From NCBI GenBank assembly GCA_020809705.1, contig CP085835.1, positions 992,001 to 1,056,000 on the forward strand: a DNA stretch of 64,000 nucleotides, in the 5' to 3' direction. The first letter of the stretch is position 1. Every line of letters begins with the position of its first letter. A model generated the notes under the pieces. It saw nothing but the letters and a program-made list of their open reading frames with translations. It was not told where the DNA came from and searched no databases. The position numbers were made by a program, and so were the translations under genes. The DNA comes from Calonectria ilicicola (Eukaryota; Ascomycota; Sordariomycetes; Hypocreales; Nectriaceae). Below are positions 33,765 to 47,605 of the stretch, piece after piece.

Positions 33765-33949
33765 TGTTGGAACCAGTCTGCAACAGCAGGCTCGGCTGCT
33801 TTAGGCAGCAGCCCTGTGGGTCAGGTGACCCACGCACACACACATAAACACCACAGGCTAGCCTAGATAGATGCAAAATAAGCAAGATTCACACACACCC
33901 TAAAGACCTAGTACTAATACTAAAACCCACCTTCCCTTTAAATCTAACA
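33765..33949 (+). repeat. 5' LTR of copia element F
   Basis: 185 bp, starting TGTTGGAACC. GC content is near normal, in strong contrast to the flanking DNA. It includes a GGCTGC/GCAGCC hairpin, a GGGTCAGGTGACCC palindrome and a run of CACACACACA. Preceded by the target duplication AATAT. Confidence 0.88.
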
Positions 33950-34168
33950 CTAATTAATAGAGAAATCCACAGATTAACTAAGATCTAAAGAAAAAATATT
34001 AAATATAATTGTAATAAGATATACTAAGAGAGAGATATATAGATATTTTATAAAAAGTAAGTTTTTTATAAGGTTTGATATAGATTTGGAAAGGAGAGCT
34101 TTTAGTAAATCTTTTAGATTTTTTTAAATCTTTTATTTATTATAAGAATTATTAAATTAAGTAAAGAT

Positions 34169-34564
34169 TGTTATGACCCATGACACGCCTAGGCGGTCAA
34201 ACAAGGCAGAAACGATGCTCACCTACCCTATAGCCCTATACCAACCAATAAGGAAGCGCTTATAAGCAATTACTTGTAGTATTGGTAATCACCCTATAAT
34301 CACCACCTTAATCACTAATATATTAGATAGAACTAATATAGTGAGCATTTACTAGGCAATAGTATATAGATAGGTTAGAATCTGCCCTTATAGCTAATAC
34401 TAACTAGCTTTTAATATAATTTAATTATCTTAATTATAATTAATTATTATTTAATATAATATTTTTATTATTTTATTTTATTATAATATACTTAATTATT
34501 TTATTAATAATAAATCTTTTATTTTAATTAATTTAATAAATTAGGAATTAATTAGATTATTATA
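34169..34564 (+). repeat. 5' LTR of element A
   Basis: About 396 bp; TGTTATGACCCATGACACGCC start is well preserved, while the 3' end is heavily A/T-converted. Same family as the LTRs at 40667, 47606, 48553, 55058 and 60079. Confidence 0.9.
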
Positions 34565-34739
34565 TATTAAAAGCTCTTATTTAATTAATTATTTATATTA
34601 ATAATTAAGTAATAATAATATCTAGAAAGAATCCTATTATTACTACTCCTTTTAATAATATTAAATTAATTATAAAATTATAATAAATTAAGAAGAAACT
34701 TATAAATATATAAGCCTAGCTTAAAGCAAAAGAAGCTAG

Positions 34740-37700
34740 AATCACTATAGTTAAAGGAAGTAAGGGTAAGAATATTGGTAAAATCCTGAGACTTCTAGCC
34801 CTAGAACCCTTCCTAGGAAAAGCTACCGATATAGTTCCTTTCTTTACTTAAATAAAAGAATACTTCTATTTCTTTTTAATCTAACTTATAATTCCTAAAG
34901 CTTAAGTATTATATATTAAAATCCTTTTTAAGAAAATGTAGGAGTATGGTTTGAATCTATTATAAGGGATTATTTAGAAAATAAGAATAATATTAATTAA
35001 ACTAAAGAAACTTAAGAAATCTTTAAAAATTAAGAAAATTTCAAGATTATTATTAAAGATAACTTTAATATAGTTAATATAGAGCAATAAGCTATAAATT
35101 AATTATATAAGCTTAAATAAATAAAATTCTATAATTAGTATTTGGCTAAGTTTAAAAGAATTATAATATAAATAGCCTAAGATAATAATATACTAATAGA
35201 ACTCTATTATAAAGGCTTAAAGAGTGAAGTTAAGAATGAAATTTATAAGGAAGATTAATTAAAAAAACTTTTAAAATATATTAAAAGTATTATTAAGATT
35301 AATAAAAGATAATTTAATTAATATAAAGAATATACTTAAAATAATAAAAACCTATATATTCTAAATAAAGAAAAACCTAGAATAAGTAGTAAAGTACTAT
35401 ATATAGGACTTATTTAGGATTAATAGAATTTAGCACTACCTAAAATTATAATAAAAGCAAGATCACCTATTTTAATTATAAAAAGAAAGAATATAAATCT
35501 TTTAAATATTACTTTTTAAAAATAAAAAATCAATTTAAACTTATATTAAAAAAATAAAAATAACTTAATATTATAAAAACTTAATAAACCCTAGTATTAA
35601 AAGAAAAAGAGGATATTATAGGAAAAGTTATTCTTACTATTATTAGGAAATATAAACCAATCACTATAATCAAGTAATATATAGAAGATTATAAGTTATA
35701 TAAAGTAAAACTTACTTTATAATAAAAAATTAATAAAATTATTTAAAAAATATAATTAATCTAATAAAAAGGCTAGTTCTACTTTTCTTATAAATAGCTA
35801 GAATAAGCTAAGAAGATAGAAATCCCTACATCCATCCTAGATATATATACTAATAAAGCACCAATATAGTAAAATATTTGCACTTATAATAAAAATAAAA
35901 ATAGAAAATAGATAATTAGTATTAAAAGAATAACTTAATAAGTTAGGAAACCCTTATAAAATAGAAATAAAATCTTCCTACTTACACAAAGCAAATAACA
36001 ACTAAGAAACCACAACCTCTAATCTATCCAATATTAGAAGGATAATCTTAAACTAAATATAATATACAAAGAATATAAGAATATCTTATAGATAAACTAT
36101 TATAATTATAATTATCTTTAATATATAAAGTAAAAATAATATATAATATACTTTTTTATTAAAGTAAAAAATATAATTATTTATTATACTTATAAAAGAT
36201 ACTTTAACTAATATAAAGTAATAGAAAGAAACCTTTACTATTAGTTTATTATATTAGAATTAAATAAGCCTAAGTTTCTTAATTATAATAAACTACCTTA
36301 AAATAAATATTAAAATCTTAAATATAATATTTATATAATAAATAAAGTAATAGCTTAATATTAAATAAAATTAAAAAATAAATAAAGCTCTTTATAGAAG
36401 AGTAGTAGGAGTAGCTAGAGTAATAACCCCTAGAATTACTAAAAGAACTTCCTAAAAAAGCTCTATATTTTATAACTAAAGAGTAACCTTAATAATAATT
36501 AGAAATAGAAATAAGAATTAAAGGGAAGTAATATAATACTATAGTAGATAATAAAACTAAGTAGAATTATATAAATCCTTAAGTAATTAATTAATTTTAG
36601 CTATTATAAATAATAAAAGTTAACCTATATAAAATTATTAATATAAAAAAACCCCTTTTAATTATAATAATAATATTATAAATAAAAAGATTAATTATTT
36701 AAAAGTCTTTATTAAAGAAAAAAACTAAAAAATAATCTTTAATATTATTAATATTAAATAATATAATCTAATTTTAAAGTATTTATAATTATATTAATAT
36801 AATCTTAATATCTACTAATATACTAGCTAAGTATAAATATCTAAGAAATATAATATAATTAGTAATATTTCTATAAAATATAATAAAAGATCTTAAACTT
36901 CTAGCCCTAACTAAGCAAGAGATATAAGTAAAGAAGAATCTTTATTACCTAAAAAAATAAAATATAAGTATAAGAATAATTAAAAAAGGTAAAAATAATA
37001 AATAATTACTTACTTTAGAATATAGTTCTAATAAATTAATAAAAGCTTTAAAAAATAAAAGCTAAAGTAGAAATAAATAAACTATATAATATACCTTTAT
37101 AATACTAAATCTATAAAAAACTCTTTATAAAAGAACTAGATACTAGATTACCTAAGTTTAACTAGTAAGATTATAAAATTATCCTTAAAAATAGATCTAA
37201 TATCTAATTTTACCCTATTTATAATCTTAATTAAATTAAGCTTAATACTTTAAAGGAATATATCCAAGATATACTTAAAAAGGGATATATTTATATTTTA
37301 AACTCTAAAGCTGGTTACCTTATTATATTTATACCTAAAAAAAATAAGAAGCTATATCTTATTATAAATTATTAATAGCTTAATAATATTATTATTAAAG
37401 ATTATACCCTACTACTATTAATTAATAAAATAAAGGATTACCTTTATAAGGCTAATATCTTTATTATACTAGATCTTAAAGAAGTATATAATCTTATTTA
37501 TATTAAAAAAAGATATAAATAAAAAATTATTTTCCAAATTAAGTTTAGATTATTTAAATATCTAATTATACCTTTTAGATTTATAAATGTATTAATATTA
37601 TTCTAGTAAATAATAATTAATATATTATAAAAATACTTAAATATCTTTATTATTTACTATTTAAATAATATCTTTATTTTCTCCAAAAATAAAGAAGAAT

Positions 37701-40000
37701 ATAAAAAATACATTTATAAGATCTTAAAAGCCTTCCAAAATACCAAACTCTTAATTAAATTAAAAAAAGCAAGTTCTATATCTAAAAAGTAGAATTTCTA
37801 GGATATATTATTAGCCCTAATAAAATTTATATAGATCTAAAGAAAGTTATTATAATAAAAGATTAGAAAGAATCTATTAATATAAAGAAAGTATAAGTCT
37901 TCCTTAGATTTACTAATTATTACTAAAGATTTATTAAGAGATTTAGTAAAATTGCTTTAAATATAATAGAATTAATTAAGAAAGGAATTATCTTTTAATA
38001 AGGAAATAAAGTATAATAATCATTTAAAGCTATAAAAAATGCTATTTTAGAAGAACCTATTCTTATAATATTTAACCCTAATAAGCCTATAAAACTAGAA
38101 ATTAATATATTAGATTTTATCTTAGAAGCCTAGATCAGATAATAAGATAAACAAGGAAATCTATATCCTATAATATTTTATTTATATAAGCTATATAGCC
38201 TTAAGCTAAATTACTTAATCTATAATAAAGAATTTCTTATTATTATTAATACTTTTAAAGAATTCTAATAATATCTTTTAAAAAGTAATTATAAAATTAT
38301 AATATATATTAATTATAAAAATATTACTTATTTTATAACTACTTAAAAACTTAATAAAAAGCAATTATAATATATAAAATATCTATCCAAATTTAATTAC
38401 TAAATTATCCATATTAAAGGAATTAAAAATAGCCATACCAATACAATTAACTACTAACCTAATTATAATACAAAAAAACTAAAAATATAAAAAAAACTAT
38501 TAATCTATAATACTAATAGAGATCTAGAATAAGCCCTAATCAGCAAAATAATAATAGAAATAAAGAAAATAATTACCACTATAAGAATAAGAGGACTACC
38601 ATATATAACTAGAACCACTACTATAGAAATACTAATATAATAAGTAAAACAAGGCAATCTATTACTAAGAAAAATTAAAGAATATAATCTAATACTTTTA
38701 AAAAAAGAAAAATAAATTACTTATAAATACCAAAAGAATATTAAATAGAACTAATAAAGGATATCTATAAATACCCTTTATATAGCTATAAAGATATTAA
38801 TAAAACCCTTAAATAAATCAAATAGATATTTTCTTTTACTAAAATAAAAAAAAAGTCAAATAAGTATATAAGGAATATAGCCTATACCAATACTCTAAAA
38901 AACCAAAATATAAATCATATAGATTATTACAACTATCCCCTATTATATAATAACTATAAGACTTAATTATAATAGACTTTATTACCAACCTCCTTTTATT
39001 AATAGATCTTACTATAAAAGTATATTATAATAGTATTTTTATTATTATTAACCACTTTATAAAAGTAGTATATTATCTTCCTTATAATAAAGTAATAAAA
39101 GAAAAACAATTCACTTATCTTTTCTTTTAATATATAATTATTATATACAATCTACTAATTGAAATTATATTAAATAAAGAATAACTATTTATATCTAAGT
39201 TTTAATAAAGCCTAATATTCTTAATAAGATTAAATTATAAACTAAATATAACCTTCTACCCCTAAATAAATAAATAAATTAAATACTAAAACCAGGAAAT
39301 TAAGTAATATCTATAATACTACATTAACTATAAATAAATTAATTAAATAAAAAAATTACCTATTATATAATTAGTATATAATATATTCTATAATTACAAT
39401 ATTAAAATAATACTAATAAAAGCTAATTTTAGCTTTATATTGAACACTTATTAAACCCCTTTAAAAAGTATAATCTAAGTAAAAGTAATAATTAAGTTAA
39501 ATAATCTAAGAAAATTATATAAAGAAATAAAGATAGAATTTAAGTTTATTTATAATATTATAAAAAGATATTATAATCTTAAAAGGCTAAAAGGATTAAT
39601 CTTTTTAAAAAGAGATATAATCTACCTAATAATAAAAAATCTTATAATAAAAAAATAAAATAAAAAAATTAATTTTATATAAATTAAACTATATCTAATT
39701 AAAAGAAAAATATTAAAAAACAATTATAAACTTAATCTTTTAGATAATATCAAGGTTTACTCTATCTTCTATATCTTACTACTAGAACCTAATAATAATA
39801 TCTAGGTAAATATAGAACCTAAATATAAACTATAAATAAAAAACTTAGAATAAAAAATTAAAAAGATATTATAAAGAAAAAAGAAAAATAGAAAATTCAA
39901 AATTAAATAAAAAAACTATAAAAAAACAACTTAAGAACTAGCAAAATACCTCACACATTACTTAAAGATACTAAAAGTATTTCTAAAGACATAGCACTAA
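34740..40000 (+). pseudogene. gag-pol remnant of element A with chromodomain
   Basis: Readable patches include a gag segment with ILRLL-ALEPFLG-like spacing (about 34,780-34,850), RT GYLIIFIPKKNKKLYLIINY (37,313-37,372), LPLINKIKDYL and the YxDD box as YLNN (about 37,655), RNase H NKPIKLEIN...PIIFY (38,085-38,190), integrase FITNLLLLIDL..FIIINHFIK (38,978-39,070) and a chromodomain-type KIKKIL...RKFKIK-KNYKKTT-ELAKYLTH (39,850-39,960). D-to-N and Q/W-to-stop changes pervade it, so it is inactive. Frame boundaries are approximate. Confidence 0.8.
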
Positions 40001-40666
40001 ATAAACTATTAAAATTAATAATATTCTAATTAATAATATCCACAGCCCCCAAAGATTACATTTAAATAATAACCTCTAACTCTACCCAATCTATATCCTC
40101 TAACTTATTTAAAAAAAAAACCTTAATATATTATTTTTATACCTTTTATTTTAAACTAATATTTCTAATAATAAAAATAAAATAAATAATTTAAAAATTC
40201 TTAAACTTTAGCTTAAGCTATAAGTACCTTTACTTAAATATAAAAAAACTCCTTCTTAATTACCTTTTCCTCTATATTTAAATAATTAAACTCTTAATTT
40301 ATTTAAATTATTATAAATATTAATATTTACTTATACTTATTATTTATAAAAATTATATATATATAATTAAAAATACCTCTAAAGTATTATATATTTTACT
40401 ATAATAAATATATTTATTATAATAATTATTAAAATTTAATAATATCTTATATTATAAACTTTTAAAAAAATAAAAAAAATATAATATAATTTTAAAACCT
40501 ATTAAATTAATAAGCTAGATTTAAATATTAGTATAAAAATATAGCTTAAAAATATCTAAATCCTAAGATATAATTAGAAAATATTTTAAAGGATAAGAAT
40601 GGGGAACTTATATATAAGGTCAACCTAATAGACCTTAAGAATAAAACTAATAGAGAGAGAATATTA

Positions 40667-41062
40667 TATTATAACCTATAATACACCTAGGCAATCAAAT
40701 AAGGTAGAAACAATACTCACCTATCTTATAATCTCATACTAACCAATAAAAAAGCACTTATAAGTAATTACTTATAACATTAATAATTATCTTATAATTA
40801 TTATTTTAATTATTAATATATTAAATAAAACTAATATAGTAAGTATTTACTAAGCAATAATATATAGATAGATTAGAATCCGCCCTTATAGCTAATATTA
40901 ACTAGCTTTTAATATAACTTGGTTATTTTAATTGTAATTGATTATTATTTAATGTAATATTTTTATTATTTTATTTTATTATAACACACCTAACTATCCT
41001 GTTAATAATAAACCCTTTATTTTGATTGGTTTAATAAGTTGGGAATTGACCAGACCATTATA
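40667..41062 (+). repeat. 3' LTR of element A
   Basis: Here the start is A/T-converted and the 3' end (gggaattgaccagacc) is well preserved, the opposite of the 5' copy. Together the two copies reveal the full LTR outline. Followed by AAGAT. Confidence 0.9.
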
Positions 41063-41799
41063 AAGATTAATATTTTAATTAAATTTAGAGATTAGAAACT
41101 TTTTTTATTTATTATATTATTATATTAATTTTTATTTATTTTAGTAATTTTTTTTTATTATATTATTTTTATAATTATATTTATTAGATCTTATTTTTCT
41201 ATAATTATCTCTCTATATATCTACTTTAAAAAATAAAAATAATAAATAAAAATATTTATTTTATATTTAATTTTAATTAATAATAAAATAAAGATAATCT
41301 TTTTATTTAGATTTAAAAATATAATAATAATTTAATTATTAATTAAAAGAAAATAAAATTATTATAAAATAATCTTAATAATATATTAATAGAAGAAGTT
41401 AATAATTATATTACTTATACTATTAATATTTATAAATAATTTATTAAAGAAAATAATAAATTTATTAAAGTTTTTTAAAATAATTTTTAAGATTAAAAGA
41501 AGGAAGCTTTTATAAAAGAAATAATTAGTTTAATAAGAGAATTTTAAAATATTTTTTTCTTTAAAGATATTAATATCCTTAAAAATAAATTAAAAATTAC
41601 TTTTAATCTTATTTAACTTTTATAAACTTAAATTATTATCTTTTCTTATTAAGTAAGGAAGATATCTATATTTATATTATTAAAGAGGAATAAAAATAAT
41701 ATTATAATCTTTTTCTTATTAAAGATTCCCTTTACCTTAAATATAAATAAATTTATTATAAAAAAGTTAATTAAATTAAATAAGATATATATTAATAAT

Positions 41800-44700
41800 A
41801 ATTAATATATAAATAAGCTTTATAATTTTTAATTTATTAAGATTATTATTTTTAAAAATAAGTATAAATATATTATAATATTAAAAAATAATTATATAAA
41901 AATACTATTTATAATATTTAGTAGTAAAATAGAAAAGTATTATATTAATTTCCTTTTTAATAAGGAACTTTTATATAAAATAATATATAAGATAATTAAG
42001 ATTTACTTTAAGATTTTTAATATAATTTAATATTATTATAATAAATTATTAATAATAATATTTTATAATATAATAAATAAGAATCTTAATAAAAGTATAT
42101 TTAAAAACTTTAATATATTTATTAATAAGATTTACTAGATTTATTAAGGTATTTATAATTATAATTAGAGTAATAAGGAATTCTATTAAATCCTTTTAAT
42201 AATAATTAGTAAAGTTCTGGAGATTAGTATAATTAAGTATTAGAATATAGAAACCTTTAAAGGATTAATAATTAATATCTATAAGCTACTTAATATTATA
42301 AAAATAAATAGAAAGTTAAGCTTATAATATAATATTATTACTTATTTTACTAATTATTAATTTATTTAAAATAAATAATATAATAATAATAATAATTAAT
42401 TATATTAATTAAGTTATTATTATTAATAATATAAGCCTTAGTATTATTTCATCTATAGAAAGATTGGATATTTCTTAATAAAGCATCTAGAAAAAGAATA
42501 CTAATAATATAAATAGAATTAATTTAATATATAAAAATATAAAACTCCTTTATTAAATAAGAAATATTAAATCTTCTTTATATTATATAAAAGGATAGAA
42601 AATAATAATAATAATCTTAATATAATATTAAAGATTATTAAAGTATTTAAACTATTTATAAAAAAAAGCTTTATATTAAAAATAATATTAAATATAATAA
42701 AGATTATTAGTATATTATTAATCTTACTAGCCTTATTAAAGGGATAGAATAATTTAATATAATAATATATTTATAAAAAAAGAATATAATTATTATTTTT
42801 TATAAATAATTATTTAGATATACTTTAATAAAAGAGAATCTATATAAAATTAAATATTTATTTAAAGAGAATAATAATAATATATTTTTTATTAAAGAAT
42901 ATTATTTTAATAAAATCTTCTAAGATATCCTATTTAATATAGGAGCTACTAGTATATCTATAGTAGGTGCTCTTTAGATAAAAGCCTTACTAAAGCTAAT
43001 ATTATTATTTAAAATTAATTAAATATAATATTATAATATTATATTTAAAGCTAGTTCTATAATATTAATAAAAGTTATTTAAGTACCTATAGTATTAGAT
43101 ATTATTAATTTTTATATTATTTGAATATTAATTCTCTTTTTTCTTTTTATTATTAATATAAATTAAATAAATATTAAATTAAATAATCTTTAAAATATAT
43201 TTATTTAAAGTAAAAAGGAGATATTAATAATTAAATAATAAGAATACCTATAATAAACACTTAAGATTAAAGAATTAATTATATTTTATTTAATAAAGGT
43301 AAAGTTACACTAGATCTACTAATAATTTAAATATTTTTTAATTAATTATTTAAAGAAGATTTTAAAATATATAAATTAAAAGTTTAAGATTAAAGTATTA
43401 AAAAAGCTTATAAAAGTATATTAATATTACTAAATAAATAATAAAATCTTAAGTTAATTTAGATTTATTTTAAAGGATAATTATAAATTTAATTATAAAA
43501 TTATTATTAATATTATCTAGATTAATAATAAGCTAGTATTTTATATTATTAATTTAGCTATATTATTTTAAGTAGCTTACTTTTTAAGCTAGATAGATAG
43601 AAGGTAAAGGATGTATAGGATGTATTATAAGTATATTGGATTGATAGTTATCTTGGCTTTTTTGATTAGATTGTTTATAATGTAGGTAGGAATTTTATAT
43701 TTAATAAATTTTATTAATATATTTAATTATTAGTAATTAATATTAAGAAAGTTCTTATTAAATCTTATTATAATATTAGGAAAGTAAAATAATATTATAA
43801 ATTATTAAGATAGGCTTATAATATTATTAAATAAGAACTTAAAGATATAATTATAAACTAATAAAAATTATAAATAGTAATTAAAGCTATTAATAACTCT
43901 ACTAGCTTAAATAGACTTATATTAATACTTCTTATATTCAAAGTTTATCTTTAAATAATAAATAATTCCTTATCTACATTTATTATAATATAATATATTA
44001 AAGTTATACATAAAGCAACTAATAAAGTATATAAGATACTAGTAAAATAATAAGTTAATAATATATTTATTATATATAATAGACCTAATATAATATTAAT
44101 CTACAAACTATTATTATAATTAAAAGTATATATATAATAAAAGAAGAAAGATTAATAAGGCCCTTTTAAATTAATTATTATAGATAGGGAGATATATATA
44201 TTTAATATATTATATAGACTAATAAATTTTAAAATAATTATAGTTAAATTGTTCTATTATAATAATATAAAAGAGAAGCCTTACAAGATTGGAACTAATA
44301 ATAATAGTGGTAATAAAGATGGAGAGCTAACTTTATATCCACTTTAGACTAAGACTATAATAAAACCAGTTAAATAAGATTATGGAAGACTATATAAAAA
44401 CTTATAACCACTTATAGTTAATATTATGGTAATCCTAATTAAATGAGATTATAAAAGACCATAAAAACCCTAACTAATTGACTAGGTATTTTATATAAAT
44501 AAAGAAATTAATAAGATTATTATTTATAATAAACTTAATATTATATATATTAATGTAAAAAAAAAGCTAATTGGAATCTAAGTTTATAACTCTATTAGAA
44601 AGAAAAGATTATAATATTAGAAAAACCTTATAAACTATCTAATTAAATTAAGATTAATATATTAATAAGCTATAATATCTTCTTATTTAAAATATATAAT

Positions 44701-45790
44701 ATAATTAAATATAAAAATAAGTAAATATTTAGTATATAATTAATATATAAGATTAAAGGTAAAGGAACTATATTACTATATAAGAAGTTAAGACTAATTA
44801 TCTAAGAATATAATAATAATAATAAATAATAGATCTTAATATAAGCATTAATAATTTAATATAATAGCTAATAATTAATTATTATAATTATACTATTATT
44901 AATAAAGATAAATATTTTTCTATAATTAAAAAATATTACATAAGTATATATATAATTAAATATAAAGTTAAACAGAACTATACTTATATATCTTCTTAAA
45001 CAAATAAAAGATTACTTCTTTAAAAGTATAATTATAAGAATTATTAAATCACTTTATAGTATTATAAAAGCCAGAATATATTAGTAAGTAATATACTTTA
45101 ATTATTATTATAATAATCTTCAAATAATTATATTAACTTATAACTTATATTTACTTATTATAAAAATAAAAGAATTTTTTAATATTATAGAAATATAAAC
45201 TAATAATATATTTAACCTTAGTAATTAATAATTTTTTAACCTAGAGAGAAATAAACTAAAAAAAGTAAAATTTATAATTAAATTAAAATAGACCTTAATA
45301 TAAGAATAGCCTCTTTTATTTAATAATTACAAACTAATCTATAATATTAATAAATATTTTAGCCTTAATTAGAAAGAATAAGTAAAGAAACTTAAATTTA
45401 TTAATTTAAAATTAGAAACTATTAGATAGGAATATATTAAGTAATAAGCCTAAGAAGTATATATTATAATAATCTACTAATCAAAAGTATTATTTAACTT
45501 ATTAACTATAATATAGCATTAGGAACCATTTAATAAAGATTTTAAATAATTAAATAAATAATTATAATAATAAATTAATAATTAAAACTAAGAATTAAAA
45601 TATATTCTAATTAATCTAAATATAATAAAACTTTTTATATTTATTAATAGATCATTTACTAATAACCTAGATTTAAACTCTTAGATTAAATATATAATTA
45701 TAATTAATAATAAAAAAATAAATAATATAAAGTTTATAATAAAAGAAAATATTATTATATATAATTTTATAAAAAGTTAATAAATAATCT
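41800..45790 (+). pseudogene. gag-pol remnant of copia element F
   Basis: Read in + frames through frequent stops, the segment shows a protease active-site-like patch (FNIGATSISIVGA, about 42,930-42,975), the YGLKQ-type KSLYSIIKAR patch (about 45,040-45,075), an IETDD-type patch with a stop replacing Gln (about 45,190-45,215) and an RNase H start (FIFINRSFTNNLDL, about 45,635-45,680). The order and spacing are those of Ty1/copia pol. No frame longer than a few dozen codons survives. Confidence 0.7.
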
Positions 45791-46305
45791 AAAGTATTTT
45801 AATATCTAAGCTATATAGTATAGTTTAGGGAGTAGATATTGCCTATACTTTTAGTATTATATTTTAATTAATTATAGATTAATTATATTTTTTATAGATC
45901 TTAATAATTATTTATATAGATTTATTTTCTTTTTATAAATATTTTATTAAATTAAGAATAATAAAGAAAAAGTATTTTATAATTAATATTATAGCTTTAT
46001 AATAATTATATAAAAGATATAAAATATATAAAATATAATAAATTAATAATAATAATAATTCTATTAATATTATAATAAAAACATCCTTAAATAAAATACT
46101 AAAATAACTTATTAATTTAAATAAAATAATAATCTATATTAAAGATTAGATTAAATATAATAATAAAAGATTATAAGTATTACCTATTTAAATATAAATA
46201 TACTAATTTTTATACTATTATTCTATCTATTAATTTTATTAATTATATATACTTTTTTATTTTATATTTAATATATTCTTTACCTACAAAAAAGAAAGTT
46301 CCTAG

Positions 46306-46490
46306 TATTAGAACCAGTCTACAACAGCAGGCTTGGCTGCTTTAGGCAGCAGCCCTGTAGGTCAGGTGACCCACGCACACACACATAAACACCACAGGCT
46401 AGCCTAGATAGATGCAAAACAAGCAAGATTTACATACACCCTAGAGACCTGGCACTAGTGCTAAAACCCACCTTCCCTTTGAATCCAACA
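46306..46490 (+). repeat. 3' LTR of copia element F
   Basis: 185 bp copy nearly identical to 33765-33949. All differences I see are A/G or C/T transitions. It ends AATCCAACA, followed by the second AATAT. Confidence 0.88.
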
Positions 46491-47605
46491 AATATAACCT
46501 ATATATTAATTAATATATTAGCTAAATATAAATACTTTTAAAATATAATATAATTAGTAATATAAATAATTAAGATAAAAGATCTTTAATTTTTAGCCCT
46601 AATTATATAAAGAATATATATAATAATAATTTACTATTTAAAGAAATATAATATAAGTATAAGGCTAATTAAAAAAGAATATAATAAAAATTATTATTAA
46701 TTTTTATATATAATTCTAATAATTTGATTAAGATCTTAGGAAAATAAAGAAAAGTATTACTAATAATTAATTAAAGAATATACTATATTAGTATTATATT
46801 TATAAATAGTTATTTATAAAAGAACTTAAGATTAAATTATTAAAATCTAGTTAATAAGATCATAAAATCATACTAAAGGATAAAATAAATACCTATTTCT
46901 TCTTAATTTATAACCTTAATTAAATAGAATTTAATACTTTAAAGAAGTATATTAAAAATATACTATAAAAAAGATATATATAAGTATTAATCTTTAAAGC
47001 TAATTATTTAATAATATTTATTTTAAAAAAAATAAAAAACTTTATTTTTATATAAATTACTAATAATTTAATAATATTATTATTAAAGATTATATACTTT
47101 TATTACTTATTAATAAGATAAAGAATAGATTATATAATATAAAGGTATTTATTATACTTAATTTAAAAAGAGCCTATAATTTAATAAAAATTAGGAAAGA
47201 AGATAAATAAAAGATTATTTTTTAAATAAAATTTAAATTATTTAGGTATTTAATAATACTTTTTAAATTTATTAATATACTAATATTCTTTTAAAGGATA
47301 ATTAATAATATATTATATAAATATTTAAATATCTTTATTATTTATTATTTAGATAATATATTTATTTTCTTTAAGAATAAAAAAGAATATAAATAATATA
47401 TTTATTAAGTTTTAAAAGCCTTTTAAAATACTAAATTACTTATTAAATCTAAAAAAAGTATATTTTATATTAAAAAGTAAAATTCTTAAAATATATTATC
47501 TTTTATAATAAGATTTAAATAAATCTTAAGAAAGTTATTATTATTAAGGAATAAAAGAAGCTTAAAAATCTACTAAAAGTTTAATCTTTTCTTATATTTA
47601 CTAAC

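Larger units (their letters stand above)
34169..41062 (+). mobile_element. element A: Ty3/gypsy chromovirus inserted in element F
   Basis: This is a 6,894 bp element with LTRs at 34169-34564 and 40667-41062, starting TGTTATGACCC and ending in a mutated CCAGACCGTTACA. The 5-bp duplication AAGAT flanks it (34164-34168 and 41063-41067). Pol order on + is reverse transcriptase (about 37,310-37,690), RNase H (about 38,085-38,280), integrase (about 38,975-39,420) and a chromodomain-like tail (about 39,840-39,990). RT before integrase marks it as Ty3/gypsy. It lies wholly within copia element F and so inserted after it. Confidence 0.9.
33765..46490 (+). mobile_element. element F: Ty1/copia retrotransposon, interrupted by element A
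   Basis: Two 185 bp LTRs (33765-33949 and 46306-46490) in the same orientation bound the element. The LTR begins TGTTGGA and ends TCCAACA (mutated at some positions), a perfect short inverted terminus. The element is flanked by the 5-bp duplication AATAT at 33760-33764 and 46491-46495. Without element A and one AAGAT copy its length is about 5.8 kb. Internal remnants on + follow copia order: protease-like F-N-I-G-A-T-S near 42,940, a KSLY-like stretch near 45,045, a QTDD-like I-x-TNN near 45,195, and an RNase H-like FINRSFTNN near 45,640. Protease upstream and RNase H last, with the QTDD/SLYGLK signatures, places it in Ty1/copia. Confidence 0.85.
29177..47605 (+). mobile_element. element E: outermost Ty3/gypsy relic, split into three pieces
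   Basis: Pieces at 29177-31870, 33728-33764 and 46491-47605 join into one plus-strand gypsy element once elements G and F are removed. Across both joins the sequence runs parallel to the same part of element A (about 36,700-36,830). Left of G, 'ttattaatattaaa' precedes the gap; between G and F is 'atctaatcctaaaat'; after F, 'ctaaatataaatac' continues. The third piece carries the start of the reverse-transcriptase region. It stops at 47605, where element C begins. The remainder of E must lie beyond the right edge of the window. Its LTR differs from the A-D family. E is the oldest insertion in the nest because all others lie inside it or inside its guests. Confidence 0.65.
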
